A stretch of DNA of 64,000 bases from contig CALFMO010000016.1 in NCBI GenBank assembly GCA_937879855.1, forward strand, positions 102,426-166,425. The letters are read 5' to 3'. Shown here piece by piece: positions 24,831 to 33,983 of the stretch (its first letter is position 1; the number at the start of each line of letters is the position of its first letter). The notes under the pieces were generated by a model. The model was not told the DNA's origin, ran no database searches, and saw nothing but the letters and a program-made list of their open reading frames with translations. This DNA is from an uncultured Acidobacteriaceae bacterium (GTDB lineage: Bacteria > Acidobacteriota > Terriglobia > Terriglobales > Acidobacteriaceae). The position numbers and the translations under genes were made by a program.

Positions 24831-26030
24831 GTGTTCTACTTCCAGCAATTGTTGAACACGGCGCTTGGAGGGATCGACGCGACGAACGTTATCCCGACCG
24901 TGAGCAACATGGCCTTCGCCATTCTGCTGATCGGGTTCTTGGTCGGTCTGTATCAGGCGGTTCTGCGTGGCGGTGACCTTCAAGCCCTTGTCGTGACCGC
25001 AATCAAGTACCTGGTGGTGGCCATGATTGTCGCGAACTGGTCGACGGTGTTTCGGGACGTGAACGGGTCGTTCAATACGGTCGCGAGCTTCATCGGTAAC
25101 AGTTCGGGCGCCGGCGATATGTTCATCAACTGGATGACGCAGCTTCAGCAACAAGCCCAGAGCAATCCTGGCCTCACCTTTTGGGACATGATCACGGGCG
25201 ATTCTGCCGGCACGACGACGGTTCTAATGCTCCTTGTCGCATATGTCATTTATGCGCTGGCGATCATCGTCTTCTGCTTCTTTTACACGTTGTTTGGTTG
25301 CGTGCTCTACGTTCTCGGGCCTTTGGTGTTGGCGCTGATTCCTGTCTCCGGCATAGGGCAAATAGGAAAGGCCTATGCGATCAATGTAATGATCTGGAAT
25401 GCCTGGGGCATTCTCTACGCCGTTTTTGGCGCGCTCATCACTGCCATTCACTTCAACCAAGTCAGCGATGTTCTCGGGAACGGGTTCTTGGGCTTTCTTC
25501 GCGGGGTGCCGGATTCGGTCATCCTCGGACTCGTAAGTATCGCCTATGCACTGGCTATCGCCCTGGTTCCTTTCATTGCCAGAAAAGTGATTTCAGGTGA
25601 CGTGGGATCGACCGCGTTCGCTTTTGTGCGCGCCGGCGCCATGGCTGCAGGCGCCGCGGTAGCTGGCCTAAGCGGATTCGTCGCTGGGTCAAGCAACGCG
25701 GCGGCTGGAGCTCGCAGCAGCACAGCCGGCGCCGGCACTGTATCGGGTTCCAGCGTGATTGCCTCCTCCACGCCGCCACCGGTGCCTACGATGCCAGAGT
25801 TCCTTCGTTCCGGAGTTCAAAGCGCGATCAATAGCAATGTCAGCCCGCCCGCGCCCTCCCCCAGCAGCAACGGTCAGACCAGCAGTCGGGCGTCTGCCGT
25901 TGCTGCCGGCGCTGGCGGTCACGGCATCAGCTATCGCCCCCGCGGCGTTGTGCAGGTCATCAGCTTCAACGCGGGCAGGGCCTTGGGACAAGCGGCGGGC
26001 AGCAGGCGCGATGAAGATGGCAATGAATAG
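24831..26030 (+). CDS. VirB6/TrbL-like channel protein
   Basis: 399 residues from a GTG start. At least six hydrophobic segments are followed by a Ser/Ala/Pro-rich cytoplasmic tail (from about 285). The segment NVMIWNAWGILYAVFGAL lies in the central VirB6/TrbL region. It would form part of the inner-membrane translocation channel. It is four bases from the previous stop. Confidence 0.8.
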   Translation: MFYFQQLLNTALGGIDATNVIPTVSNMAFAILLIGFLVGLYQAVLRGGDLQALVVTAIKYLVVAMIVANWSTVFRDVNGSFNTVASFIGNSSGAGDMFINWMTQLQQQAQSNPGLTFWDMITGDSAGTTTVLMLLVAYVIYALAIIVFCFFYTLFGCVLYVLGPLVLALIPVSGIGQIGKAYAINVMIWNAWGILYAVFGALITAIHFNQVSDVLGNGFLGFLRGVPDSVILGLVSIAYALAIALVPFIARKVISGDVGSTAFAFVRAGAMAAGAAVAGLSGFVAGSSNAAAGARSSTAGAGTVSGSSVIASSTPPPVPTMPEFLRSGVQSAINSNVSPPAPSPSSNGQTSSRASAVAAGAGGHGISYRPRGVVQVISFNAGRALGQAAGSRRDEDGNE

Positions 26031-26048
26031 AACACGAGGTATTTCGCC

Positions 26049-26171
26049 ATGTGGAGACAGGGTCACATTTGGGAGCCGAAGGACTCTCGCTTTCGCCCTT
26101 ACAGCATCACCACCCTGATCTTCTTTTATCTGGGGAAGCTCTTTGGACGGTTGTTCCTAAAGCGGATGTAA
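26049..26171 (+). CDS. Small membrane protein (40 aa)
   Basis: The ATG at 26049 opens a 40-residue frame, beginning MWRQGHIWEPKDSRFRPY and ending with one hydrophobic helix (SITTLIFFYLGKLFGRLFL). It fits the gap between the VirB6- and VirB8-like genes with short spacing on both sides. No family is recognised; its position suggests a small T4SS accessory. Confidence 0.5.
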   Translation: MWRQGHIWEPKDSRFRPYSITTLIFFYLGKLFGRLFLKRM

Positions 26172-26196
26172 GAGTACTTCGGCGGGAGTAATCATC

Positions 26197-26937
26197 ATGT
26201 GGTCGAAGAACGGAAAAGACGAAAAAGCAGCAAGCGCCGAAACGGCGCCTGACAAACTACGCTACAGCCGTTACTACGAGCATGACGGTGCACTGCGCGC
26301 ATACGCCAATCGCGCGATGGTCCTGGCATTTCTGTGCATCCCAACGACCTTCCTGGCGCTGGCATTCGCCGCCTATGTTCGCCTCCAACCGCCGACCGTC
26401 ATCCGCGTCGACGAGAACGGCCAAGCAACCGTGGTCGGCATGGCAAAACCCGTTCTTTCAGTGACGCAAAGCTCTGGCTCAGAACCAACGGAGTTCGAGA
26501 AGCGCGCCTTCGTGCGCCTGTTTCTAGAGCGCTATTTGGACTTCTCGCCCACCAACGTGAGCCGCAACTGGGCTGACAGTCTGAACATGATGAGCGCCAA
26601 CCTGCGGCGCGCCGCATTTTCCGGGATGCAGAAGGACAACCTGATCGGAAAGATCGAGGATGACCAAACCAGCTCGGAATTCCAACTGCGGTCGCTCGAA
26701 GTCTCGAAGGAGGACCCGCTGACCTATACCGCATTCGGTGTGAAAGAAGTCCACCACATTCACGAGCATAACGAGACCATCGACAAGGTCGTAAGCGAAT
26801 TTCATGTTCGGATCGCGGTTGAAAAGAGATCTGAGCAGAACCCCAGTGGATTGCTGATCGGCGAGTACTGGGAGCGGCCGATCGAGGGCGAAAAGCGCGA
26901 TTGGGTTCTGCAGCAGGCGGGCTTAAGCAGCTTTTGA
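26197..26937 (+). CDS. VirB8/TrbF-like protein
   Basis: 246 residues. A basic cytoplasmic N-terminus (about 45 residues) and one transmembrane segment (about 48-68) are followed by a periplasmic NTF2-like domain typical of VirB8/TrbF (FVRLFLERYLDFSPTNVSR, EFHVRIAVEKRSEQNPSG, LLIGEYWERP). It scaffolds core assembly at the inner membrane. It lies 25 bases after the small membrane protein gene. Confidence 0.75.
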   Translation: MWSKNGKDEKAASAETAPDKLRYSRYYEHDGALRAYANRAMVLAFLCIPTTFLALAFAAYVRLQPPTVIRVDENGQATVVGMAKPVLSVTQSSGSEPTEFEKRAFVRLFLERYLDFSPTNVSRNWADSLNMMSANLRRAAFSGMQKDNLIGKIEDDQTSSEFQLRSLEVSKEDPLTYTAFGVKEVHHIHEHNETIDKVVSEFHVRIAVEKRSEQNPSGLLIGEYWERPIEGEKRDWVLQQAGLSSF

Positions 26938-26956
26938 TCGTTACTGGAGACTTGAA

Positions 26957-27256
26957 ATGGACACAAAAACATCGAGTAGTACGCCGCCAACAGCCCCGAG
27001 TGCGAGCCCTCGGCGCAAGCGACGGAGCGGCGAGGATGCGGGTATGCGGTATTTCCTTCTTAAGCCCGGCTCTTCACCCGCCACTCCAGAGTTGGGCCAG
27101 GAGGTGGCGAGCGAAGGCGAGGCGCTCATTCAGGCTTTTCGGAGTGGCCAGCCGTTTTACACGCTAACTGCCTGGAAAGCAGTGCCAGAGGTGAATGGTG
27201 GAGGCAGCCCTGTGATCGTGAAACAGGCTGTTGCCCCGAAGCAAGTTCAGAGTTGA
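26957..27256 (+). CDS. Hypothetical protein
   Basis: 99 residues, 19 bases after the VirB8-like gene, with GGAGACTTGAAATG at the start. The N-terminal third is low-complexity Ser/Thr/Pro, followed by SPRRKRRSGED. The rest (MRYFLLKPGSSPATPE, ALIQAFRSGQPFYTLTAW) may fold. No known family is recognised. Confidence 0.55.
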   Translation: MDTKTSSSTPPTAPSASPRRKRRSGEDAGMRYFLLKPGSSPATPELGQEVASEGEALIQAFRSGQPFYTLTAWKAVPEVNGGGSPVIVKQAVAPKQVQS

Positions 27257-27314
27257 TGAAGTGATCAGCACAGTGAGTTCTCAGATGACCAAGTAGATGT
27301 TGGTCCTTTGAGCG

Positions 27315-27477
27315 CCCCGCAGCTTGATGCGGGGATATGTGCTGACCCGGCTTCTCGCACTTGAAGACCTGGTCGAGCGAACCCGAAATGGGAGACCAGG
27401 CAAGAGAGCGAGGGCTTGTGGTCACGCAAACTCCTTAACTCTCGTCCGGCTCTCCCGAGAACCGACGAGTTAAGGAG
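27315..27477 (+). promoter_or_regulatory. Structured leader with RBS-occluding hairpin
   Basis: The 228-base gap before the polymerase-like gene has three candidate hairpins. H1 is CCCCGCA/TGCGGGG (27315-27334, 6-base loop). H2 is CCTGGTC/GACCAGG (27368-27400). H3 spans 27431-27477: CTCCTTAACTC pairs with GAGTTAAGGAG, with further imperfect pairing inside (CGTCCGG against CCGACG). The 3' arm of H3 contains AAGGAG, the ribosome binding site of the gene starting at 27485, so folding would hide it. This suggests translational control or cis-regulation. Confidence 0.55.
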
Positions 27478-27484
27478 AAAAAAA

Positions 27485-30241
27485 ATGACGACGAAGAATA
27501 CCAAGACGAATAGATACAGAATCCCGGCCGATCAAATCCAGAACCTCGAGATCGACCGCAACGGGCGGATTGCGCCTCGGTTGCACGATCTTGAGCCACT
27601 GGAAAACACGCTGCTCAGCGTGCTCTATCCCGGAATCAAAGTGGCCAGCGTAAACGTACCGACCGAGCCTCTCGACGATTTCGAGGAATCACAAGTCGAG
27701 AACGCCTTGGCCCGGCTCGTTTTCAAAGGGGTTCACTACAAGTTGGTTGGGGCCAGCGGATCGGCAAAGAAAGGCAAGTTCTACTTTGTCGATGAGGAGC
27801 ACAGCCGGGCGATCGCCGAGCGGTTTCAGCACTGGCCGCAGGCAGCGATCGTTTATTTCGGAATCCTTGTCTCACCCTGCAAGGTGATGATGGAGGCTCC
27901 CGATTCTCTCGTGCTCGTGGTTCCCGACAGAACGCTCGGAACCAACGACTGCCGCGGATGGATCAGGCGGTCACTGTTCCAGCGTCTCCAAGAAAAACAC
28001 GACGACGAAATCCTGGCGCTTCAGATTGATCGGCTTCGGCGTGAACGACATGGGACTGTCCTCGACGAAGATCTGAGCGAGCAGGAAAGAGCCCTCCTTC
28101 TGCACGATGCCCAGCGGGAGATCTCTGCAAAGCGTCTGCCGGAAGAGCGGTTCTATCAATTCCGAATGGCCTTCGGCAACACGCAGGCGAAGGGCGCATT
28201 CAAGATTATGGAGGATGACGTTTCGGACGCGCTCGAAGCGGATTTTGTCTTACCTGAGAGCGCGGTCAAACCGGGGCTGAAGATACCGGCAGTGATGTAC
28301 TCGATCTTCGGGCCGGGCAGAAGATTTCGCGGGGTTACCCTGGTAGGTTTCCGCGAATTCTCCCGCCAGCTCGAGTTTGAGTCCAGTTACACGCTGGTAG
28401 AGCATGCCCCTGAAGACTCAATTCAGCTTGAAATCTTACCACAGGCCATGAAGCTTGTGGCGAGGCTGAGTGAGGCAGTTGGACAAGGGCGCTATGAGGA
28501 ACTGTTGGAGCTTTTGGGCCGCCATCCGGACAAGGCTTCCGCAGACCTTTTGGACCAAGACGGAAACGAGGAATTCCGGGTCGTTGAAGGCTTGCTCCTG
28601 GCCGATGCCAGCGGCGAGATCGTTCGTCATCCCTACGTCAACAATCAACTCAACAAATTGCTCGCGCGCTGTGCTTTCAAGACGGCGACCGGAGGAGGCT
28701 TCCGTCTTCCAGCGTTTGCTCTGATGGATGACGGTTATCTCTTCCTAAAAGAGGGCCAGGTGTTCTCGGGCTCCGACTGGATACCGGAGCATAAGGCCAT
28801 TGTTCCGCTGGCTTCGAAGCACGGCCTGTGCGTTAGATATCCGATACGCATGGTGGACGATCTTCTCCCGTTCGGGAACCTCTCGGACGATGAGATCCTC
28901 AGCGAGCTCAACAAGTACCTTCGCCGTTCCAACTGCACACTTACGGACGCTGAAGTCCGCGATCTTGTAGCGCGGCAGTTGCGACTTGAGGGCACGTATG
29001 TTCTGCACTCAGAGACGGCGAAGAAAAACGGCGGCGACTATGACTTCGACTGGGTCTGCTTGGTCGAGGAAGACCGGTTCCCGCGTTTTGTGAAGGACCG
29101 GTTTTCACGTGGACTTGGCGAACAGCAGGGCAAGAACAAAGCCAACAAGGCCCGTGATCCCTGGTTCAACCTGGAGCACGTGGCCATGAAGGCTCGCGGC
29201 AATCACATCGGCTCGATCACCGATCTGATGACCTCTTGCCGGGCAGCAGGCCGCGGTGACCTTGCCCAGCAATTGGCCGTTGAGCTCCAGAAAGCGCTCG
29301 ACAGCCTCAAGTGGCAAGTCCAGCCCGACCTCAAGTTAGTCGCCGAAATACGTCAGCAGGTATGCCAGGCGGCGTGGCTGCGCTATAAGAACGAACGCCG
29401 TGTCTCCGATCTGCCGCTGCATGTGGAAGTTGAGAAAACCGACCGGGTCGGCCATCTTTACAACCACGTCCGCAAGCAGATTGAAGACTTGCTGACCAAC
29501 AAAGCGCCGATTGAGGCATTCAAGGCACTGGTGGTGGGCGAAGAAGTCACGCGCCAAATGCTCGAGGACTGCCGTTTCATCAACCGGGTCTATGCCGCGA
29601 TGGTGGGCAAGATCGCCGAACGGCGTGAACTGCTGAAAACGCAACTGGAGAAAGCCAAGGCCGAGTGGGAAGCCGTGCGGCAGTCCCCGGATAAGGAACT
29701 GCGGCGGCAGAAGCTGTTTGCCTCGAACCAGGCGCACGGCGCATGCCGTGCAGACGACGAACGGGGCAAATACGAGATGAAAGCCATCGTGGCTCTCATC
29801 CGCATCTGGGCACAGAACAAGACTGAGAATCGTCCTGCCTGGTTGCAGGCGCTCAACCGCGTCGTGTGCGCGGGGGAGCGCTCGACGGGCTCCATCTTGT
29901 TTCTTGCCTTTCCACAGGAGCTGATCTTGAAACTGGCGGAGCGCACGGGCGGCAGGGCAGTGCGCGTGCACGTTCCGCGGCTTTACGAAGGCTTCGTTCG
30001 CATCGACGAGCAAGGCCGTACTTTCCTGGTTGACCCGCTGAAGAATGGAGGACAGAAGCACACCTTCCTGTTCAAGTACGTGGATGGGAAGATCCTCCTC
30101 GACGATGACAAACCCGAACAGGCCCAGACCAAGACAGCAGAATCCGGAACGGCGACCGACGTCGCGGTTCTGGACGAAGCCCTGGAATTTCCGCCCATCA
30201 CTCTCGACGACGATGGCCCGGAAGCTCCCTGGGTCATGTGA
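27485..30241 (+). CDS. Putative RdRP/YonO-like two-barrel RNA polymerase
   Basis: 918 residues from the ATG at 27485, preceded by AAGGAG. No common domain is obvious, but residues 514-526 read KNGGDYDFDWVCL. This gives a DxDxD triad (Asp518, 520, 522) in the setting of the catalytic loop of QDE-1/RDR-type and phage YonO-type polymerases (consensus S/G-G-S/G-D-x-D-G-D). About 65 residues earlier, CVRYPIRMVDDLLPF (Arg451) resembles the R-x-P barrel segment that precedes the loop in that family. The Gly of DxDGD is Phe here. The C-terminal 350 residues are helical and basic. It lies among T4SS genes behind a structured leader. A large transfer-associated protein with a chance motif is the main alternative. 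Confidence 0.5.
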   Translation: MTTKNTKTNRYRIPADQIQNLEIDRNGRIAPRLHDLEPLENTLLSVLYPGIKVASVNVPTEPLDDFEESQVENALARLVFKGVHYKLVGASGSAKKGKFYFVDEEHSRAIAERFQHWPQAAIVYFGILVSPCKVMMEAPDSLVLVVPDRTLGTNDCRGWIRRSLFQRLQEKHDDEILALQIDRLRRERHGTVLDEDLSEQERALLLHDAQREISAKRLPEERFYQFRMAFGNTQAKGAFKIMEDDVSDALEADFVLPESAVKPGLKIPAVMYSIFGPGRRFRGVTLVGFREFSRQLEFESSYTLVEHAPEDSIQLEILPQAMKLVARLSEAVGQGRYEELLELLGRHPDKASADLLDQDGNEEFRVVEGLLLADASGEIVRHPYVNNQLNKLLARCAFKTATGGGFRLPAFALMDDGYLFLKEGQVFSGSDWIPEHKAIVPLASKHGLCVRYPIRMVDDLLPFGNLSDDEILSELNKYLRRSNCTLTDAEVRDLVARQLRLEGTYVLHSETAKKNGGDYDFDWVCLVEEDRFPRFVKDRFSRGLGEQQGKNKANKARDPWFNLEHVAMKARGNHIGSITDLMTSCRAAGRGDLAQQLAVELQKALDSLKWQVQPDLKLVAEIRQQVCQAAWLRYKNERRVSDLPLHVEVEKTDRVGHLYNHVRKQIEDLLTNKAPIEAFKALVVGEEVTRQMLEDCRFINRVYAAMVGKIAERRELLKTQLEKAKAEWEAVRQSPDKELRRQKLFASNQAHGACRADDERGKYEMKAIVALIRIWAQNKTENRPAWLQALNRVVCAGERSTGSILFLAFPQELILKLAERTGGRAVRVHVPRLYEGFVRIDEQGRTFLVDPLKNGGQKHTFLFKYVDGKILLDDDKPEQAQTKTAESGTATDVAVLDEALEFPPITLDDDGPEAPWVM

Positions 30242-30300
30242 GGCAGCAACCGCTTTGAGCGGAATCTCCCAAGATTCCGCTCAAGGCATCACGAGGGACC

Positions 30301-31131
30301 ATGAAGCGAAGTCTGTTCTTCCTCTTCTTCATATGGGCTGCGTGTGCCGTCGGCGGTTTCTCGCAGGCCGAGGTACCTACGCTCAGTCCGGTTCATGTCG
30401 CTACAGCACTGAACCATTTGACCGTCCTGGAATTTCACGAGCCCGTCACGATGGCGGCGGCCGGCAGCCCGGACTTTCAAATTGAGCGCCAGGAGGACAA
30501 GGTTTTCGTTAAGCCCAAAAAGTCGGGAGCTTCCACGGACCTGTTCGTGTGGACTGCGTCTCGCCGTTTCGCCTACGAACTTGAGACCACCGCAGAGGTA
30601 AAGAACATGAATGTTTCAGTTGACAATCCACTGCCGCCAGCCCCAGTAGCGCCACCGAATTCAGGAGTCAGCCCTCACGTCGAAGAGTTCGCGGACATGT
30701 TGCTCACCCGCGCGTTCCTGGGGGCCGTAGACATTACACCAACCAACCTGAAGGCGCGGAAGAGTACCGTGCGCGTCCGAGTACAACAGGTGTTTCGCAC
30801 CAAGACCAGCATCTACGTCCACTACAGCATAGAAAACGACAGCCGAAGCTCGTATCACGTGACGACGCCGGATGTTTTCGAGTTGCAGGCGGAGGACTTA
30901 ATGCTCTCTCTGTCGAGCTTGGCCCACAAACAATTCGATCCGCGGCTCATTGACAACCACAATGATTTTCACAGTGTGTCGCTTCCTGTTACTCATGCTG
31001 AGGCCGCATCCGAGGATCTCGATCCCGGTGAGTCAACCGAAGGAGTTGTCGCGATACGCCAGAACTTAACCTCGCCGGCAGTCGTGCAATTGGTATTCGA
31101 CAGCCAAGTCAAAGCGACATTTGTGCTCTAG
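30301..31131 (+). CDS. Second VirB9-like secreted T4SS protein
   Basis: 276 residues with a signal peptide (about 1-22). The N-terminal domain (VATALNHLTVLEFHEPVTM, DKVFVKPKKSGASTDLFVW, ASRRFAYELET) resembles the VirB9/TrbG/TraK N-terminal fold. The C-terminal beta domain (IYVHYSIENDSRSSYHV, DPGESTEGVVAIRQ) resembles that of the protein at 11390. It is probably an outer-membrane-core or periplasmic component. It lies 60 bases after the polymerase-like gene. Confidence 0.6.
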   Translation: MKRSLFFLFFIWAACAVGGFSQAEVPTLSPVHVATALNHLTVLEFHEPVTMAAAGSPDFQIERQEDKVFVKPKKSGASTDLFVWTASRRFAYELETTAEVKNMNVSVDNPLPPAPVAPPNSGVSPHVEEFADMLLTRAFLGAVDITPTNLKARKSTVRVRVQQVFRTKTSIYVHYSIENDSRSSYHVTTPDVFELQAEDLMLSLSSLAHKQFDPRLIDNHNDFHSVSLPVTHAEAASEDLDPGESTEGVVAIRQNLTSPAVVQLVFDSQVKATFVL

Positions 31132-31133
31132 CC

Positions 31134-31361
31134 ATGAAGAAAGATGAACAGGTGTGGGCGATGGTGGAGCGGTTGCGCGAACGCCGTGCCGCGGACCGCG
31201 CCGAACGGATACGTGACAGTGTGGTGCGCTGGATCGAAGATCCGCTGAAGCCGAGAACGGCCGCTGGAAGGCTTCGAATCAACCCCACTCTTCTGTTGCT
31301 GGCGTCCCTTGCTGTGATGGCCATCGGCACTTTCCTGTTCTTCAGCCTGGTTGCGCCATGA
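31134..31361 (+). CDS. Small single-pass membrane protein
   Basis: 75 residues. A charged, Arg-rich helix (VERLRERRAADRAERIRD) is followed by one C-terminal transmembrane segment (NPTLLLLASLAVMAIGTFLF). It starts two bases after the previous stop and overlaps the VirD4 start by four bases. Probably a T4SS accessory; no named family. Confidence 0.65.
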   Translation: MKKDEQVWAMVERLRERRAADRAERIRDSVVRWIEDPLKPRTAAGRLRINPTLLLLASLAVMAIGTFLFFSLVAP

Positions 31362-33166
31362 CCCACGCGAATGAGTACCGCCTCGGGCGACGTGTATACC
31401 ACCAGCACCAGGAGGAAAGTCTTGCGTTTGTCCTCGCTGTGGCTGCCATCATGGTGCTGGCCGCTGGCTACTACATCCTTTGGGCTCGGCTTCACGTCCG
31501 CTTGGGGCAGCTCATTGAGCTGTCCCTTTATGCGGTCTATGGTCTCGCCGCCGCCGTTTCCGTTCTCTGGTATTTCGCCACGTTACGCGGCAGGCGTGAG
31601 CGCAACTGGCCGCATCCCCCTCTATATGTGAGCCAGGAAAGGGACCGCCAGGCGGTCGCATCGGCGTACAAACAGAATGCAATCGTGCTCGGCTACAACG
31701 TACACAAAGAACCCTGGTACTGGCCAGATGCAACGCGTGTGATGCAGTCGGTCGTGTTCGGCGCTACCGGCTCGGGCAAGACCACTTTGCTTAAGAACAT
31801 CATCACCCAGGACGCGTTTCGCCTGGTCGGGACTCCAGAGGACCAGCACCGGATGCCGATGTTGATCTTTGATGGCAAGGGTGACAAGGAATTTCTCTAC
31901 GATCTTCTACCGGCTCTGGAGACTGCTGGACGAATGCGCGATTTGCGCGTCCTCGATCCCTCCCGGCCCGACATCTCCGACCGCTACAACCCCTTTTTCA
32001 GCGAACACGGACTGTACCAGGAACACGCAAACTTTGTCTTCGAATCGTTCGACCTCAAGCAGGACTTCTTCCACGGCCACCAGGCCACTTATCTGAGCGA
32101 TCTGGTACGCGTTCTTGCCCACACCGGGAAACGCTTCAACATCTATGACGTGCTGGTTTTAGCGCTTGACCAGTCGGTCATGCGAGAGCAGATCGCAATC
32201 GCTCGGTCGCGGCTTAATGCGGAAGTCGCGGGAAGCCATCAACCCCGCTTGAACTTCGAGATGTCGGTTCGCAATCTCCAACAGTCGTTCGAGGACCGGG
32301 AGCGAGTGCCCAAGATTCAGGGGCTTCTGAACGAACTGATGACGTTCCTCGAAGATAACTTGTCCCTCATCACTGGTGCCTACGACGGCTTGCTATCGCT
32401 CGACGATGTGATCGACAAGGAGCTGATCCTGTTTGTTTCTCTCAATACCAACAAAAATTCAAAAGCGGTAACGGCTCTCGGCCGGATGTTGCTCCAGAAC
32501 ATGCAGTTGATCATCGGCAAACGGTATGAAGACGAGCAGCAACGCCGTCGCGAGAATCGTCCGATGGTAAGCGTCATCCTGGACGAATTTGCCCCATTTG
32601 CGTATTCCAATTTCGCGCAGATCTTGCAAACAGCGCGCGGCACTAACACAGCTTTCCTGTTTGCCCTCCAGGCATTGCCACAACTGCTAACCGTGGGTCG
32701 TGGCTTTAGGGACGACGTATCTTCCGCGCCCAACACCACTATGCTCTTGCACACGCGGGACGAGGAGACGGCACAGTATTTTCTCAAAGCCTCGGCTCGT
32801 GTGCGGCAGAAACGGCGCACCCTGACCGTCCAGAGAACCGGCATCTTCGAGGAAAAATACGAGCCCATCGGTTTCGGCAGCGAGACCGACATCAAGGACA
32901 CTCGCGCCCAAGACGAACACATCAAGAATCTGCCGGTTGGTCAGATGGAGATCCTCATGACCGATAGCAGGCAAGGCACATTGCATTCGCATCTCCATGT
33001 GCGGAAGCCACTCAACTGTCGGTTTCCAGGACTTGAGCCAAAGATCTATCCGAGGCTCTACTCGCCTTCGCACTTGGAGGGAGCCAACCTGCGCTTCAAG
33101 GACGCCAATATTACCCAGCGCGCCAAGCATTTGGCCATGCGCACAGGACGGCTGACATGGGTGTGA
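31358..33166 (+). CDS. virD4: VirD4/TraG-type coupling protein
   Basis: 602 residues. Two N-terminal transmembrane segments (about 24-70) precede the ATPase: Walker A FGATGSGKTTL at 134-144 and Walker B VSVILDEFAPFA at about 404-415, then LQALPQLLTVGRGFRDDV. Coupling proteins recruit the relaxosome and pump DNA into the channel. Its presence makes a DNA-transferring T4SS far more likely than an effector-only system. Confidence 0.93.
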   Translation: MTHANEYRLGRRVYHQHQEESLAFVLAVAAIMVLAAGYYILWARLHVRLGQLIELSLYAVYGLAAAVSVLWYFATLRGRRERNWPHPPLYVSQERDRQAVASAYKQNAIVLGYNVHKEPWYWPDATRVMQSVVFGATGSGKTTLLKNIITQDAFRLVGTPEDQHRMPMLIFDGKGDKEFLYDLLPALETAGRMRDLRVLDPSRPDISDRYNPFFSEHGLYQEHANFVFESFDLKQDFFHGHQATYLSDLVRVLAHTGKRFNIYDVLVLALDQSVMREQIAIARSRLNAEVAGSHQPRLNFEMSVRNLQQSFEDRERVPKIQGLLNELMTFLEDNLSLITGAYDGLLSLDDVIDKELILFVSLNTNKNSKAVTALGRMLLQNMQLIIGKRYEDEQQRRRENRPMVSVILDEFAPFAYSNFAQILQTARGTNTAFLFALQALPQLLTVGRGFRDDVSSAPNTTMLLHTRDEETAQYFLKASARVRQKRRTLTVQRTGIFEEKYEPIGFGSETDIKDTRAQDEHIKNLPVGQMEILMTDSRQGTLHSHLHVRKPLNCRFPGLEPKIYPRLYSPSHLEGANLRFKDANITQRAKHLAMRTGRLTWV

Positions 33167-33957
33167 GTCGACCATTTCGGATTGGCGTGGCTGCCCTATG
33201 TGTTGCTGCATCAACGATCGTGTCTTCCGGCCAGACAACTCCGAACGGGTACGATCCGGGCACACGCCAGACGCCTCGAAGGCCACACGAGGGTTTCATT
33301 GATTTCACCCTGAAACGCATCAATCCTGCTGACCAGAACTACGGCAAGTGTTTTGCCGAAGGCCGCGACATGCTGGTCGCGGAGAGCATCAAGAACGGCT
33401 ATTTCTGGTCGAATCTGGTCGCTTTGGGACTGCTCGGCTGCCTGTTCCTCATCATTCTTTATCAACACAAGTTCCAGACCAGGCGGGACTGGACCGGGGC
33501 GGGGATACTCGGCCAACACAAACACGCATTGGCTCGCATGGCTGCCCGGTTGGAAGAGGTCACAAAAGAGAATCGCAACCTTATCAAGGACCTGGCCGCA
33601 GTGCGAGAAGCGGCGCTGCGGCCGGCAACGCCGTCGGAGGATTCGCCCGACCATCGAGCGTCTGCTGCGGTCAAAGGTCGAGCCGCCAGTGTTAAGGCGG
33701 CAATCCCGGCAACCGGAAATGTGCCGGGCAAACCGGCAGCCGAACGCAACGCGCGAACAGCCACCGCTGTCGAGGAGCCTCAGAACCAGATGGCGCTGTT
33801 CAAACCGGATGCGGCTCTCATCATGCGGGTCAATTCCCTCGAACAGCAACTGGCTCGCTCGGAGGAACAGCGCAAAGAACTCGGCCGACAGTTGAATGAA
33901 GCCGGGCGCAAGCTCCAAGCGGAACAGGAGAAAAACCGAGCGCTCAAGGGCGCGTAG
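33157..33957 (+). CDS. Membrane protein with C-terminal coiled coil
   Basis: 266 residues with an N-terminal signal or anchor (about 1-25), a transmembrane helix (NLVALGLLGCLFLIILYQH, about 88-106), and a long cytoplasmic part with coiled coils (ARLEEVTKENRNLIKDLAAV and SLEQQLARSEEQRKELGRQL). It overlaps the coupling-protein gene by ten bases. The topology suggests a scaffold near the coupling protein; the family is not recognised. Confidence 0.65.
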   Translation: MGVSRPFRIGVAALCVAASTIVSSGQTTPNGYDPGTRQTPRRPHEGFIDFTLKRINPADQNYGKCFAEGRDMLVAESIKNGYFWSNLVALGLLGCLFLIILYQHKFQTRRDWTGAGILGQHKHALARMAARLEEVTKENRNLIKDLAAVREAALRPATPSEDSPDHRASAAVKGRAASVKAAIPATGNVPGKPAAERNARTATAVEEPQNQMALFKPDAALIMRVNSLEQQLARSEEQRKELGRQLNEAGRKLQAEQEKNRALKGA

Positions 33958-33983
33958 TTTGAATACTTAAAGGGCTAGCAAAG

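Noticed and set aside
27416..27484. Earlier start for the polymerase-like gene
   Set aside because: The upstream codons lie in the hairpin region; the ATG at 27485 has AAGGAG at proper spacing.
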